From JALYLC01 sp035696365 (GTDB lineage: Bacteria > Actinomycetota > Thermoleophilia > Gaiellales > JALYLC01), in assembly GCA_035696365.1 (NCBI GenBank), contig DASRQS010000019.1:1-14074 (forward strand): a stretch of DNA of 14,074 nucleotides. The letters run 5' to 3'. Under the pieces are notes generated by a model. That model was not told the DNA's origin and searched no databases. It saw nothing but the letters and a program-made list of their open reading frames with translations. Of the stretch, positions 1 through 6,809 are shown piece after piece (within the stretch, counting starts at the first letter, position 1; each line of letters starts with the position of its first letter). The position numbers and the translations under genes are program-made.

Positions 1-601
1 GCGCGTAGAGGCCGACGGGCACGCCCGCGGCGTTGATCAGCTTGTGGATCAGCTCGCCCGCCCCGGCGGGATCGAGAGCGCCCGCGGGGTCGCTCAGCAG
101 GATACGGTCGGCGCCCATCTCCGAGAGCCGCCGGGCGTGCCGGAGCAGGTAGTCGTGGCCCTCGGGCCCGTCGGAGTAGACGAGACCCGCGTAGAGGCGG
201 GCGCCCGCCTCGCGCACGGCGGCGGCCGGCACGGCGAGGTCGTCGATGTCGTTGAGCGGGTCGTGCATGCGGAAGATGTCGATCCCCGACTCGGCCGCGC
301 ACAGCACGAAGCGGCGCACGAGATCGTCGGCGGCGGGCCGGCCGCCGACCAGGAACGTGCCGCGCAGCGCCATCGCGAGCGGCGTCTTGGTGCGGCTGCG
401 CACCGCGCGGATGCGCTCCCAAGGGCTCTCCAGGCCGCGCTCGACCGCCGTCGTGAAGCAGCCGCCTCCCGTGACCTCGAGGGCGCTGTAGCCCACGGTG
501 TCGAGCCGCTCGGCCAGGTGCAGGACGGTCGCGCTCGAGAGCGTGCGCGCCAGCGGATCCTGGGACAGCAGACGCAGCGTGGTGTCGACGAAACGCGTCA
601 T
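1..601 (-). CDS. Carboxyltransferase-domain protein (PycB/OadA-like), probable pseudoenzyme, partial
   Basis: The first 200 residues are present and the 3' end is cut by the window edge. The protein aligns by eye with the TIM-barrel carboxyltransferase of pyruvate carboxylase and oxaloacetate decarboxylase alpha: DTTLR at 6-10, EVTGGG at 42-47, SPWERIRAVR at 59-68, ALRG at 78-81, DIFRMHDPLND at 108-118 and SDPAG at 170-174. In the active family the first motif reads RDAHQ, the fourth KDMAG, and a HxH pair follows. Here the metal Asp is L11, the carbamylated Lys is S170, and the two His are G197 and Y199. All four metal-ligand positions are therefore changed while the scaffold remains. The ATG start lies 6 bases after the efp stop, so it is co-transcribed. 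Codon use matches its neighbours, which argues against decay. The fold assignment is firm; the role is unknown and catalysis by the usual mechanism looks impossible. Confidence 0.8.
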   Translation of the reverse strand, partial: MTRFVDTTLRLLSQDPLARTLSSATVLHLAERLDTVGYSALEVTGGGCFTTAVERGLESPWERIRAVRSRTKTPLAMALRGTFLVGGRPAADDLVRRFVLCAAESGIDIFRMHDPLNDIDDLAVPAAAVREAGARLYAGLVYSDGPEGHDYLLRHARRLSEMGADRILLSDPAGALDPAGAGELIHKLINAAGVPVGLYA

Positions 602-607
602 GACTGC

Positions 608-1174
608 TCAGGCACGCCCGAGATAGCGACCGTCGCGCGTGTCGACGCGCACGCGCTCGCCCTCGTTCACGAACAGCGGCACCTGCACGGTCGCGCCCGT
701 CTCGAGCACGGCCGGCTTGGTCACGTTGGAGACGGTGTCGCCCTTGACGCCGGGCTCGGTCGAGGCGACGGCCAGCTCGACGGCGGCGGGCAGCTGGAGC
801 GAGACCGCGCGGCCGTCCAGTGAGAGCAACTGGACGACGTCGCCCTCCTTGAGGTACTGGAGCTCGTCGGCGACCCCGTCGCGGGGGAGCCCGATCTGCT
901 CGTAGGTGTCCGTGTTCATGAGCACGACGTTGGCGCCGTCGTCGAACAGGAACTGCATGTCCTGCACCGTGGTGTGCACGCGCGGCATCGACTCTCCGGC
1001 GCGGAAGGTCTTGTCGACGACCTTGCCGCCCTCCATCTGCTTGAGCCGCGTGCGCACGAACGCACCGCCCTTGCCGGGCTTGACGTGCTGGAACTCGATG
1101 ATCTTCCAGACGACGCCGTCGAGCTCGATGCACATGCCGTTCTTGAACTGGTTGGTGTTGATCGTCTCAGCCAT
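608..1174 (-). CDS. efp: Translation elongation factor P
   Basis: EF-P binds ribosomes stalled on consecutive prolines and promotes peptide-bond formation from the E site. The 188-residue length is standard. The N-terminal KOW-like domain carries the loop KPGKGGAF at 32-39, with K35 at the tip, the residue that is modified in many bacteria. The OB domains follow, with the C-terminal signature region (KPAVLETGATVQVPLFV) near 152-168. The ATG lies 3 bases after the pepP stop, so translation is probably coupled. The loop reads PGKGG. Many actinobacterial EF-Ps are described as having PGKGP and acting unmodified, so this copy resembles the Bacillus-type loop more. No modification enzyme gene is visible in the window. 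Confidence 0.97.
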   Translation of the reverse strand: MAETINTNQFKNGMCIELDGVVWKIIEFQHVKPGKGGAFVRTRLKQMEGGKVVDKTFRAGESMPRVHTTVQDMQFLFDDGANVVLMNTDTYEQIGLPRDGVADELQYLKEGDVVQLLSLDGRAVSLQLPAAVELAVASTEPGVKGDTVSNVTKPAVLETGATVQVPLFVNEGERVRVDTRDGRYLGRA

Positions 1175-1177
1175 GGC

Positions 1178-2257
1178 TTACACCGACAGGAGTGATTTGG
1201 GGAAGTGCGTGAGCAGCTCGTAGCCGTCCTCGGTGACCAGCACGAGATCCTCGATACGCACGCCGAAGCGCCCTGGAAGGTACACCCCCGGCTCGACCGT
1301 GACGACATTGCCCGCCGCGAGCTCGCCGCCGAAGCCGTTGCGGAAGCGCGGCTCCTCGTGGATGTCGAGGCCGACGCCATGTCCCGTGCCGTGATTGAAG
1401 TATTCGCCGTAGCCGGCATCGGCGATCACCTTCCGCGCCGTCTCGTGCACCTCGCGGCAGTCCTGCCCGGGACGCACGAGCGCCAGCGCTGCCTCCTGCG
1501 CTGCAAGCACGGTCTCGTAGACGTCCATCATCTGGGCATCGCTCGGCCCGGTCGCGAACGTGCGCGTGCAGTCGGAGCAGTAGCCGCCGACGAGCGCGCC
1601 CAGGTCGAGCACGACGAGATCCGAGCGCTCGATCTCGAGCTCCCCCGGCACGGCGTGCGGCTGCGCCCCGTTCGCGCCCGAGGCGACGACGGGCGGGAAC
1701 GACGTGCCCCCGGCGCCCAGCTCGCGGGCGCGCTGCTCGATCGCCCAGGCCACCTCGCGCTCCGAGCGGCCGGCCAGCCCTTCCTCTGCGAGCCAAGCGT
1801 AGAGCGCGTCGCAGATCTCGCCGCCGGCGCGGATGAGCGCGGCCTCCTCCGCGTCCTTGACCGCGCGCAGGTCCTCGATCAGGTGCTCGCAGGGCACGAG
1901 CTCCGCGCCTGCGGCGCGGGCGGCCTCGTCCAGCGCGTGCCAGGCGGCGTACGTGAGACCCGAGGCCTCGAAGCCGACGCGCTGGCTGCCGAAGACCTCG
2001 CCGATGCGCCCCGCGACGTCGCTCAGCAGGTTCTGCTCCACGATCTCGACCTGCCATTCGAGCGTCAGCGGCGCGACCGAGGTGGCGTAGCGGAAGTCGG
2101 TCAAGAAGCGCGCCTCGTTGCCGAGACAGACGACCCCGTTGGACCCTGTGTAGCCGGTCAGGTAGCGCACGTTCGTGGGCGTCGTGACCAGGAACCCGGC
2201 CAGGTCGCGCTCGGCGAGCGCAGCGGAGAGCCGCTCGCGGCGGGGAGCGCGGTTCAT
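1178..2257 (-). CDS. pepP: Xaa-Pro aminopeptidase / proline peptidase, M24 family
   Basis: This 359-residue protein is predicted to be a cytoplasmic metallopeptidase that removes residues next to proline in peptides. An N-terminal creatinase-like domain (about 1-130, with NVRYLTGYTGSN at 29-40) precedes the pita-bread catalytic domain. All five dinuclear-metal ligands are visible: D218, D229, H293 (in HGTGHGVG), E322 (in VEPGVY) and E336 (in RIED). H201 fits the proton-shuttle position. The ATG start overlaps the aroQ stop as ATGA, which indicates translational coupling. An M24 peptidase directly upstream of efp is a common arrangement in Gram-positives. PepP (releases the N-terminal residue) and PepQ (cleaves dipeptides) cannot be separated from sequence alone. 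Confidence 0.93.
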   Translation of the reverse strand: MNRAPRRERLSAALAERDLAGFLVTTPTNVRYLTGYTGSNGVVCLGNEARFLTDFRYATSVAPLTLEWQVEIVEQNLLSDVAGRIGEVFGSQRVGFEASGLTYAAWHALDEAARAAGAELVPCEHLIEDLRAVKDAEEAALIRAGGEICDALYAWLAEEGLAGRSEREVAWAIEQRARELGAGGTSFPPVVASGANGAQPHAVPGELEIERSDLVVLDLGALVGGYCSDCTRTFATGPSDAQMMDVYETVLAAQEAALALVRPGQDCREVHETARKVIADAGYGEYFNHGTGHGVGLDIHEEPRFRNGFGGELAAGNVVTVEPGVYLPGRFGVRIEDLVLVTEDGYELLTHFPKSLLSV

Positions 2258-2685
2258 GCCGCACGCTCCTGGAGCCAGTCGAGTGCCGCGCGGTACCCGT
2301 CGGCCCCCATGCCGGCGAAGCGCGCCGAGGCCACCTCGGCGACCACCGACTGGTGCCGCCAGGGCTCGCGCTCGAGCGGCTCCGACAGATGCACCTCGAC
2401 CACGGGCACCGGCAGGATGGCGAGCGCGTCGCGGATGGCCCACGAGTAATGCGTCCAGGCGCCCGGATTGACGATCACCGCATCGGCCTCTCCGCAGGCC
2501 GCATGAATCGCTCGCACGTACTCCCCTTCGCAGTCCGTCTGCCGAACATCGGCGCGCTGCCCGCGCTCGCCCGCCCAGGCCTGGATGCGCTGCTTCAACT
2601 CCGCGTGCGTCAGCGTGCCGTACACCTCCGGCTCCCGGGCGCCCAGCATCCCGAGGTTCACGCCGTTCAGCACCGTGACGCGCAC
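2254..2685 (-). CDS. aroQ: Type II 3-dehydroquinate dehydratase
   Basis: This enzyme converts 3-dehydroquinate to 3-dehydroshikimate, step three of the shikimate pathway. The 143 residues are typical of the small flavodoxin-like, dodecameric type II enzymes. Active-site residues by family comparison are R17 and Y22 (REPEVYG), N73 (VNPGAWTH), H79, H99 (EVHLSE) and R110 (WRHQS). The start is GTG, 9 bases downstream of the stop of the fused aroKB gene, with no clear Shine-Dalgarno. The opening motif is NGVNLG, where most homologues have NGPNL, so a well-conserved proline is a valine here. The stop overlaps the pepP start. Confidence 0.95.
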   Translation of the reverse strand: MRVTVLNGVNLGMLGAREPEVYGTLTHAELKQRIQAWAGERGQRADVRQTDCEGEYVRAIHAACGEADAVIVNPGAWTHYSWAIRDALAILPVPVVEVHLSEPLEREPWRHQSVVAEVASARFAGMGADGYRAALDWLQERAA

Positions 2686-2694
2686 CGATCAAGT

Positions 2695-4191
2695 CTAGTC
2701 GGGCGCGGTGACCACGCGTACCGCTTCGGCAAGCACCTGCTCGTCGACGGAGACACCGTGCAGCGGGCGCCCGATCGCCTCCAGCAGCACCATCCGGTGC
2801 TCGCCCGCGAGGCGCTTCTTGTCGTGGCGCATGGCCGCGAGCACGGCCGCGGGATCGAGCCCGGGCGCACGCACCGGCAGCCCGTGGCGCTCGAGCAGCG
2901 CTGCCGTGCGCTCGGCCGTGCCCGCCGCCAACCCCGCGAGGCGCTCCGAGAGGCGCAGTGCTGCGACCAGGCCGATCGACACGCACTCCCCGTGCGAGAG
3001 GCCGCCATAGCCGGCCACGCTCTCGATCCCGTGGCCGATCGTGTGCCCCAGGTTGAGGATCGCGCGCCGCCCGCGGTCCTCCGGGTCGGCGGCCACGACG
3101 AGCGTCTTGACGCCGGCGCAGCGCTGGATCAGCTCGCTGCGCGCCGCGACGTCGCCCAGGCCCGGCTCCCAGTTGTCTGCGATCTCCCACAGCCGCCCGC
3201 CCGCGAGCAGCGCGGTCTTGATCACCTCGGCCATGCCGCTCGCCCATTCGCCCGGCGGCAGCGTCTCCAGGAGCGCGGGATCGCAGAGCACCGCGTTCGG
3301 CTGCCAGAAGGCGCCGACGTCGTTCTTTGCCGCAACGTTGATGGCGGTCTTGCCGCCGATGGCCGCGTCCACCTGCCCGACCAGCGTGGACGGCACCGCG
3401 AGCCAGGGCACGCCCCGCCGGAAGGTCGCCGCGGCGAAGCCCCCGACGTCGGTGATCGAGCCGCCGCCGGCGCAGATCACGACGTCGCTGCGCTCCAGCT
3501 CGCGTTCGGACAGGGCCCGCCACAACCGTTCCAGCGAGGGCGGCGACTTGGCCTCCTCACCGCCGTCGACGTCGATCACGGGAACGGTCGCGTCGCGCCC
3601 GAGCGCCAGCGCGCGGTCGGCGAGCACCACGGCACCCTGGCCGACGGCGACCCGGGCGATGCCGGGGCGTGTCCAGACCTGCTGCGCGAGCGCGCCGGCG
3701 ACGTCCTCGGGCGAGTCGTCGCTCGCGACGATGGCGTCCGCGACCTCGCGGTAGAGCGGCTTGCGCTTGGCGTGCAGCCGCTCGAAGTCATCCGGGTCGC
3801 TCGCCAGCGGGCGGGCGCCGGGCGCGCCGACCACACGCCTCCAGCAGACCTCGAGCGGGACGTCCAGCCAGACGCCCAGCGCGCGCTCCCGCACGAGCGC
3901 GCGCGTTCTGTCCGAGGCCAGCGCCCCGCCGCCGAGGGCGATCACGGGCGCGTCGTCGCGCTGCAGCAGCTCGCGGACGATCGTCTCCTCGAGTGCCCGG
4001 AAGGCCGCCTCGCCGTCCCGCTCCCACAGCGCGCGCACCGAGCACCCGGCGCGCCGCTCGGCCTCGGCATCGCTGTCGGCGAACGGGCGGCCGAGCCGGT
4101 GCGCGAGCTCGCGGCCCACGGTGCTCTTGCCGACGCCCATGAAGCCGGCGACGGCGATCGGCCGCTGCAGCAGATCTACCGCGGGTGCCAC
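2695..4191 (-). CDS. aroKB: Bifunctional shikimate kinase / 3-dehydroquinate synthase fusion
   Basis: One uninterrupted 498-residue frame joins two pathway enzymes. Residues 1-165 are shikimate kinase: Walker A GFMGVGKS at 16-23, D39 and D41 in ADSD, R65 for shikimate binding, GGG at 87-89, and lid R127. Residues from about 178 to 498 are dehydroquinate synthase: NAD-binding GGGSITDVGGF at 242-252, GGKTAIN at 279-285, and zinc ligands E322, H383 and H400. The AroB part is about 320 residues against a usual 350 or so; the missing length is in its N-terminal Rossmann segment before GGGS. The start is GTG and overlaps the end of aroC by 16 bases. The two steps are not consecutive (steps 2 and 5). 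AroKB fusions are known elsewhere, for example in Thermotoga. Confidence 0.95.
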   Translation of the reverse strand: MAPAVDLLQRPIAVAGFMGVGKSTVGRELAHRLGRPFADSDAEAERRAGCSVRALWERDGEAAFRALEETIVRELLQRDDAPVIALGGGALASDRTRALVRERALGVWLDVPLEVCWRRVVGAPGARPLASDPDDFERLHAKRKPLYREVADAIVASDDSPEDVAGALAQQVWTRPGIARVAVGQGAVVLADRALALGRDATVPVIDVDGGEEAKSPPSLERLWRALSERELERSDVVICAGGGSITDVGGFAAATFRRGVPWLAVPSTLVGQVDAAIGGKTAINVAAKNDVGAFWQPNAVLCDPALLETLPPGEWASGMAEVIKTALLAGGRLWEIADNWEPGLGDVAARSELIQRCAGVKTLVVAADPEDRGRRAILNLGHTIGHGIESVAGYGGLSHGECVSIGLVAALRLSERLAGLAAGTAERTAALLERHGLPVRAPGLDPAAVLAAMRHDKKRLAGEHRMVLLEAIGRPLHGVSVDEQVLAEAVRVVTAPD

Positions 4192-5366
4192 GGGATGCGC
4201 TCGAGGTAGTGCGCGTAGGCGTCCAGCAGGTCACCCGTGGAGTCGCCGCCGAACTTCTCGCGCACGCAGCGCGCGAGCTCGAAGGCGACGACGGCCTCGC
4301 CGACCACGGCCGCCGCCGCGATCGCGGTGGTGTCGCTGCGCTCGACCAGGGCCTCGGCGGCCTCGTGAGTGTCCAGGCGCGCCGAGCGCAAGGGCTTCAT
4401 CAGCGTCGGGAGCGGCTTCATCGCCACGCGCACGACGATCGGCTCGCCGTTCGACATGCCGCCCTCGATCCCGCCGGCGCGGTTGCTCTCGCGCCAGTAG
4501 CCCCGCCCCTCGTCGTACTGCAGCTCGTCGTGCACCGCGGATCCCGGCAGGAGCGAATTGGCGAAGGCATCGCCGATCTCCACGCCTTTCATGGCCTGGA
4601 TGCTGATGGCCGCGGCGGCCAGGCGCGCGTCCAGCCGGAGCCGCGGCTCGGTGTGCGAGCCGAGCCCCGGCGGACAGCCGAAGGCACGGATCTCGATCAT
4701 GCCCCCCAGCGTGTCTCGGTCGGCTGCGGCGGCGTCGATCGCCGCGAGCATGCGCTTCTCGGCGGCCGGGTCGGAGCAGCCGATCTCGCTCGAGAGCGCG
4801 CGGGCAAAGGCCGCCTGATCGCCATCGTCGGGTGCGGCAGCAACGTTCCCCACCGCCAGGACACGACCGACCACGGCGATGCCCAGCAGGCCGAGCAGGC
4901 CCTTCGTGATCGCGCCCACGGCAACGCGCGCCGAGGTCTCCCGCGCGGAGGCGCGCTCGAGCACGTTGCGCACGTCGTCGAGGTCGTACTTCATGACGCC
5001 GGAGAGGTCGGCGTGGCCCGGGCGCGGCAGCTGCACCTTGCGGCTGCGGCGCGCTGCGACCTCCGCGAGCTCCTCCTCGGTGACGGGCCAGGCGCTCATC
5101 ACGGCGCCCCAGTTGGCGTGGTCGCGGTTGCGCACGATCAGTGCGAGCGGGCCGCCCAGCGTCAGGCCGTGGCGCACGCCGCCGAGGATCTCGATGTCGT
5201 CCTGCTCGATGCGCTGTCTCGGGCTGCGGCCGTAGCCCGCCTGGCGGCGTGCGAGATCGGCCCGGATCGCCTCACGGTCGAGCACCAGCCCGGCGGGCAG
5301 GCCCGAGACGACCGCGGTGATGCCGGGTCCGTGCGATTCCCCGGAGGTGACGTAGCTCAGCTCCAC
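4176..5366 (-). CDS. aroC: Chorismate synthase
   Basis: Chorismate synthase eliminates phosphate from EPSP to give chorismate and needs reduced FMN. The predicted product has 396 residues, within the family range. Signatures visible are GESHGPG at 9-15, RPGHAD at 115-120, the arginine-rich ASARETSARVAVG region at 139-151, and GGIEGGMSNGEPI near the C-terminal third. The start is GTG at the position matching the usual MLRYLTAGESHG beginning; the longer upstream open frame belongs to another gene on the same strand and was not used. The stop lies inside the aroKB coding region (16-base overlap), and 20 bases separate it from the PilZ gene upstream. No flavin reductase gene is nearby. Confidence 0.96.
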   Translation of the reverse strand: MELSYVTSGESHGPGITAVVSGLPAGLVLDREAIRADLARRQAGYGRSPRQRIEQDDIEILGGVRHGLTLGGPLALIVRNRDHANWGAVMSAWPVTEEELAEVAARRSRKVQLPRPGHADLSGVMKYDLDDVRNVLERASARETSARVAVGAITKGLLGLLGIAVVGRVLAVGNVAAAPDDGDQAAFARALSSEIGCSDPAAEKRMLAAIDAAAADRDTLGGMIEIRAFGCPPGLGSHTEPRLRLDARLAAAAISIQAMKGVEIGDAFANSLLPGSAVHDELQYDEGRGYWRESNRAGGIEGGMSNGEPIVVRVAMKPLPTLMKPLRSARLDTHEAAEALVERSDTTAIAAAAVVGEAVVAFELARCVREKFGGDSTGDLLDAYAHYLERIPWHPR

Positions 5367-5386
5367 GGCGCTGAGCGTAGAGCGTC

Positions 5387-6031
5387 TTACGTGCTCAGGC
5401 GTCGAGCAGCCGCGAGCGCCTCGCGCAGCGCGGGGAGCGGCTCCGGCTCCGGCTCGCCGTCGCTCGGCGAGTTGCGCAACCGGTCGACCAGCGCGCCCAG
5501 TCGCTGCGCGCCGTCGTCGGCGACGGCCACGATGCGCCCGCGGGCGAGCCCGCCGGTCTGGTCGACGACCTCCACCCGTGCGCTGATAACGGCGCCGGTG
5601 CCGTCGTCGAGATCGACGTCGACCAGCTCGCCCGCGCCGTAGGTCGCGCCCGAGCGCAGGGCGAGGCCGCCCTGGGAGAGGTCGGTCACGCTCGCCCAGG
5701 CCGAGGCCACGGAATCCCCCGCGCGCCTGGCGGTGGCCGCGAGCCGGCAGGCGACGCGCGGCAGCGAGCGCTCCTCGCCGAGCAGGACGCGCTCTCTCAG
5801 CGTGAGTGCGATGCGCGCCTGCTGCGGCGCGAGCTCGTGGCGCTCGCGTACGCGGAACGTGAGGTGCCAGACCCGCTCGCCGTCGTAGATGCGCGTACTC
5901 GCGCTCGCCCCTTCGTGCAGGCCGTAGCCGTCGCTCAGCACCACGACGTTGTCCTCGACGCTCGCGACCACGCTCGCATCGGCCGCACCGATCACGGTCG
6001 CGAGCGTGAGGCGGGAGCCCGGAGCGGGCAT
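5387..6031 (-). CDS. PilZ-domain c-di-GMP receptor (YcgR-like layout)
   Basis: The 214-residue product has an N-terminal beta-rich module (about 1-85) followed by a PilZ domain (about 86-190). Both halves of the c-di-GMP-binding signature are intact: R92xxxR96 and D117xS119xxG122. Such two-domain proteins bind c-di-GMP and relay it to motility or pilus machinery. The ATG at 6031 was chosen over an in-frame ATG at 6061 because GAGAGG (6045-6040) sits 8 bases before it, while nothing comparable precedes the longer form. The gene lies between the prepilin peptidase and aroC, preceded by a 106-base gap that could hold its own control. The acidic, proline-rich stretch near 192-204 (EPEPEPLP) looks like a flexible tail. 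The exact partner is unknown. Confidence 0.85.
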   Translation of the reverse strand: MPAPGSRLTLATVIGAADASVVASVEDNVVVLSDGYGLHEGASASTRIYDGERVWHLTFRVRERHELAPQQARIALTLRERVLLGEERSLPRVACRLAATARRAGDSVASAWASVTDLSQGGLALRSGATYGAGELVDVDLDDGTGAVISARVEVVDQTGGLARGRIVAVADDGAQRLGALVDRLRNSPSDGEPEPEPLPALREALAAARRLST

Positions 6032-6039
6032 GCCGACCG

Positions 6040-6045
6040 CCTCTC
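6040..6045 (-). promoter_or_regulatory. Shine-Dalgarno of the PilZ gene
   Basis: GAGAGG on the minus strand lies 8 bases before the ATG at 6031. It is one of the few clear ribosome-binding sites in the window and decides the start of the PilZ protein. Confidence 0.7.
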
Positions 6046-6102
6046 GTGGAGCTGCACCCATACACGCAGCATGCGCCCAGACACCCCGGTGCTCGCATCC
6101 CC

Positions 6103-6140
6103 TGAACGGGGGACGGCGGCACCCCGGGGGATGCCGTTCA
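6103..6140. repeat. Inverted repeat between prepilin peptidase and PilZ genes
   Basis: TGAACGG at 6103-6109 and CCGTTCA at 6134-6140 are perfect 7-base inverted arms with 24 bases between. The loop contains a second GC-rich near-palindrome, GGCACCCC followed by GGGGATGCC (6118-6135), that would compete with the outer stem. The outer arm on the minus strand begins with the TGA stop of the prepilin peptidase gene. It may act as an intercistronic hairpin or a partial terminator. No T-tract follows. The function is inference. Confidence 0.4.
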
Positions 6141-6809
6141 CCCTCCTGTGTACCAGGAGATGAGGTCGTCGCCGAAGAGCAGAGCCACCATGCCGCCGAG
6201 CGCCAGGAACGGGCCGAGAGCAAGGTGCAGCTTGCGGGCGCGAAGGCCGTAGCGGGGCAGCAACAGCAGCATCGGCACGGCGGGGCCGACGAGGCCGAGC
6301 ACGACCGCGATCACGACGGAGCGGCCGAGGAACAGCCCCAGCACGAACGCGAGCTTGACGTCGCCGATGCCCATCCCGCCCGGCGAGAGCAACGCGGCGA
6401 TCAGCAGGAACCCGCCGGCACCGAAGGCCGCGAGCAGGAGCTCGGGCAGGTCGGACGGCCTGAGAGCGGCCGCGAGCACCAGGCCGGCGACGGCCAGTGG
6501 CAGCGAGATGCGATCGGGGATGATGCGGTAGCGCAGGTCGATCGCGCTGATCCCGACCAGGCCGAACGCCAGCACGAGCGCCGGGATCAGCTCCTGCGTC
6601 GCCCCGAAGCGCCACCCGGCCGCGCCGCAGGCCAGCGCCGACGCCAGCACGAGCATCGGGCGCGATGTCACCGTGCGAGTCCACGCAGGCTGCTCGAGCA
6701 GCTCGTCGGCGCCCTTTGAGCGCGCGATCAGCCAGGGCTCGAGCGGCTCCCACGCGAGCGCGCCCAGCCCGCCGCCGAGGGCGGCCAGGGCGGCGACGAT
6801 CGCGCTCAC
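6138..6809 (-). CDS. Prepilin peptidase, A24 family, without N-methylation domain
   Basis: The 223-residue, very hydrophobic product has several predicted membrane helices (about 1-18, 52-66, 74-90, 103-116, 124-141, 153-175, 196-212). The two catalytic aspartates of A24 proteases are D91 (SAIDLRYRIIPD) and D150 in the GxGD motif GIGD (147-150). The enzyme would cleave leader peptides of type IV pilin-like proteins at the membrane. The cysteine motifs of the N-terminal methyltransferase domain of PilD are absent, so it is a short form, like the A24 gene next to aroE that I recall in mycobacteria. The start is GTG, overlapping the aroE stop as GTGA. No pilin gene is in the window, so the substrate is unseen. 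Confidence 0.9.
   Translation of the reverse strand: MSAIVAALAALGGGLGALAWEPLEPWLIARSKGADELLEQPAWTRTVTSRPMLVLASALACGAAGWRFGATQELIPALVLAFGLVGISAIDLRYRIIPDRISLPLAVAGLVLAAALRPSDLPELLLAAFGAGGFLLIAALLSPGGMGIGDVKLAFVLGLFLGRSVVIAVVLGLVGPAVPMLLLLPRYGLRARKLHLALGPFLALGGMVALLFGDDLISWYTGG

Noticed and set aside
2353..4209. 618-codon plus-strand open frame opposite aroKB and aroQ
   Set aside because: It is antisense to well-supported enzymes, is full of Arg, His, Ala and Gln, and matches no family. Long antisense frames are expected at this GC content.
4185..5642. 485-codon plus-strand open frame opposite aroC and the PilZ gene
   Set aside because: Compositional shadow: low-complexity product that spans two unrelated opposite-strand genes.
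6032..6223. Longer starts for the PilZ protein (ATG at 6061 and beyond)
   Set aside because: No ribosome-binding site precedes them and the added residues overlap the inverted repeat and the prepilin peptidase gene. The ATG at 6031 has GAGAGG at good spacing.
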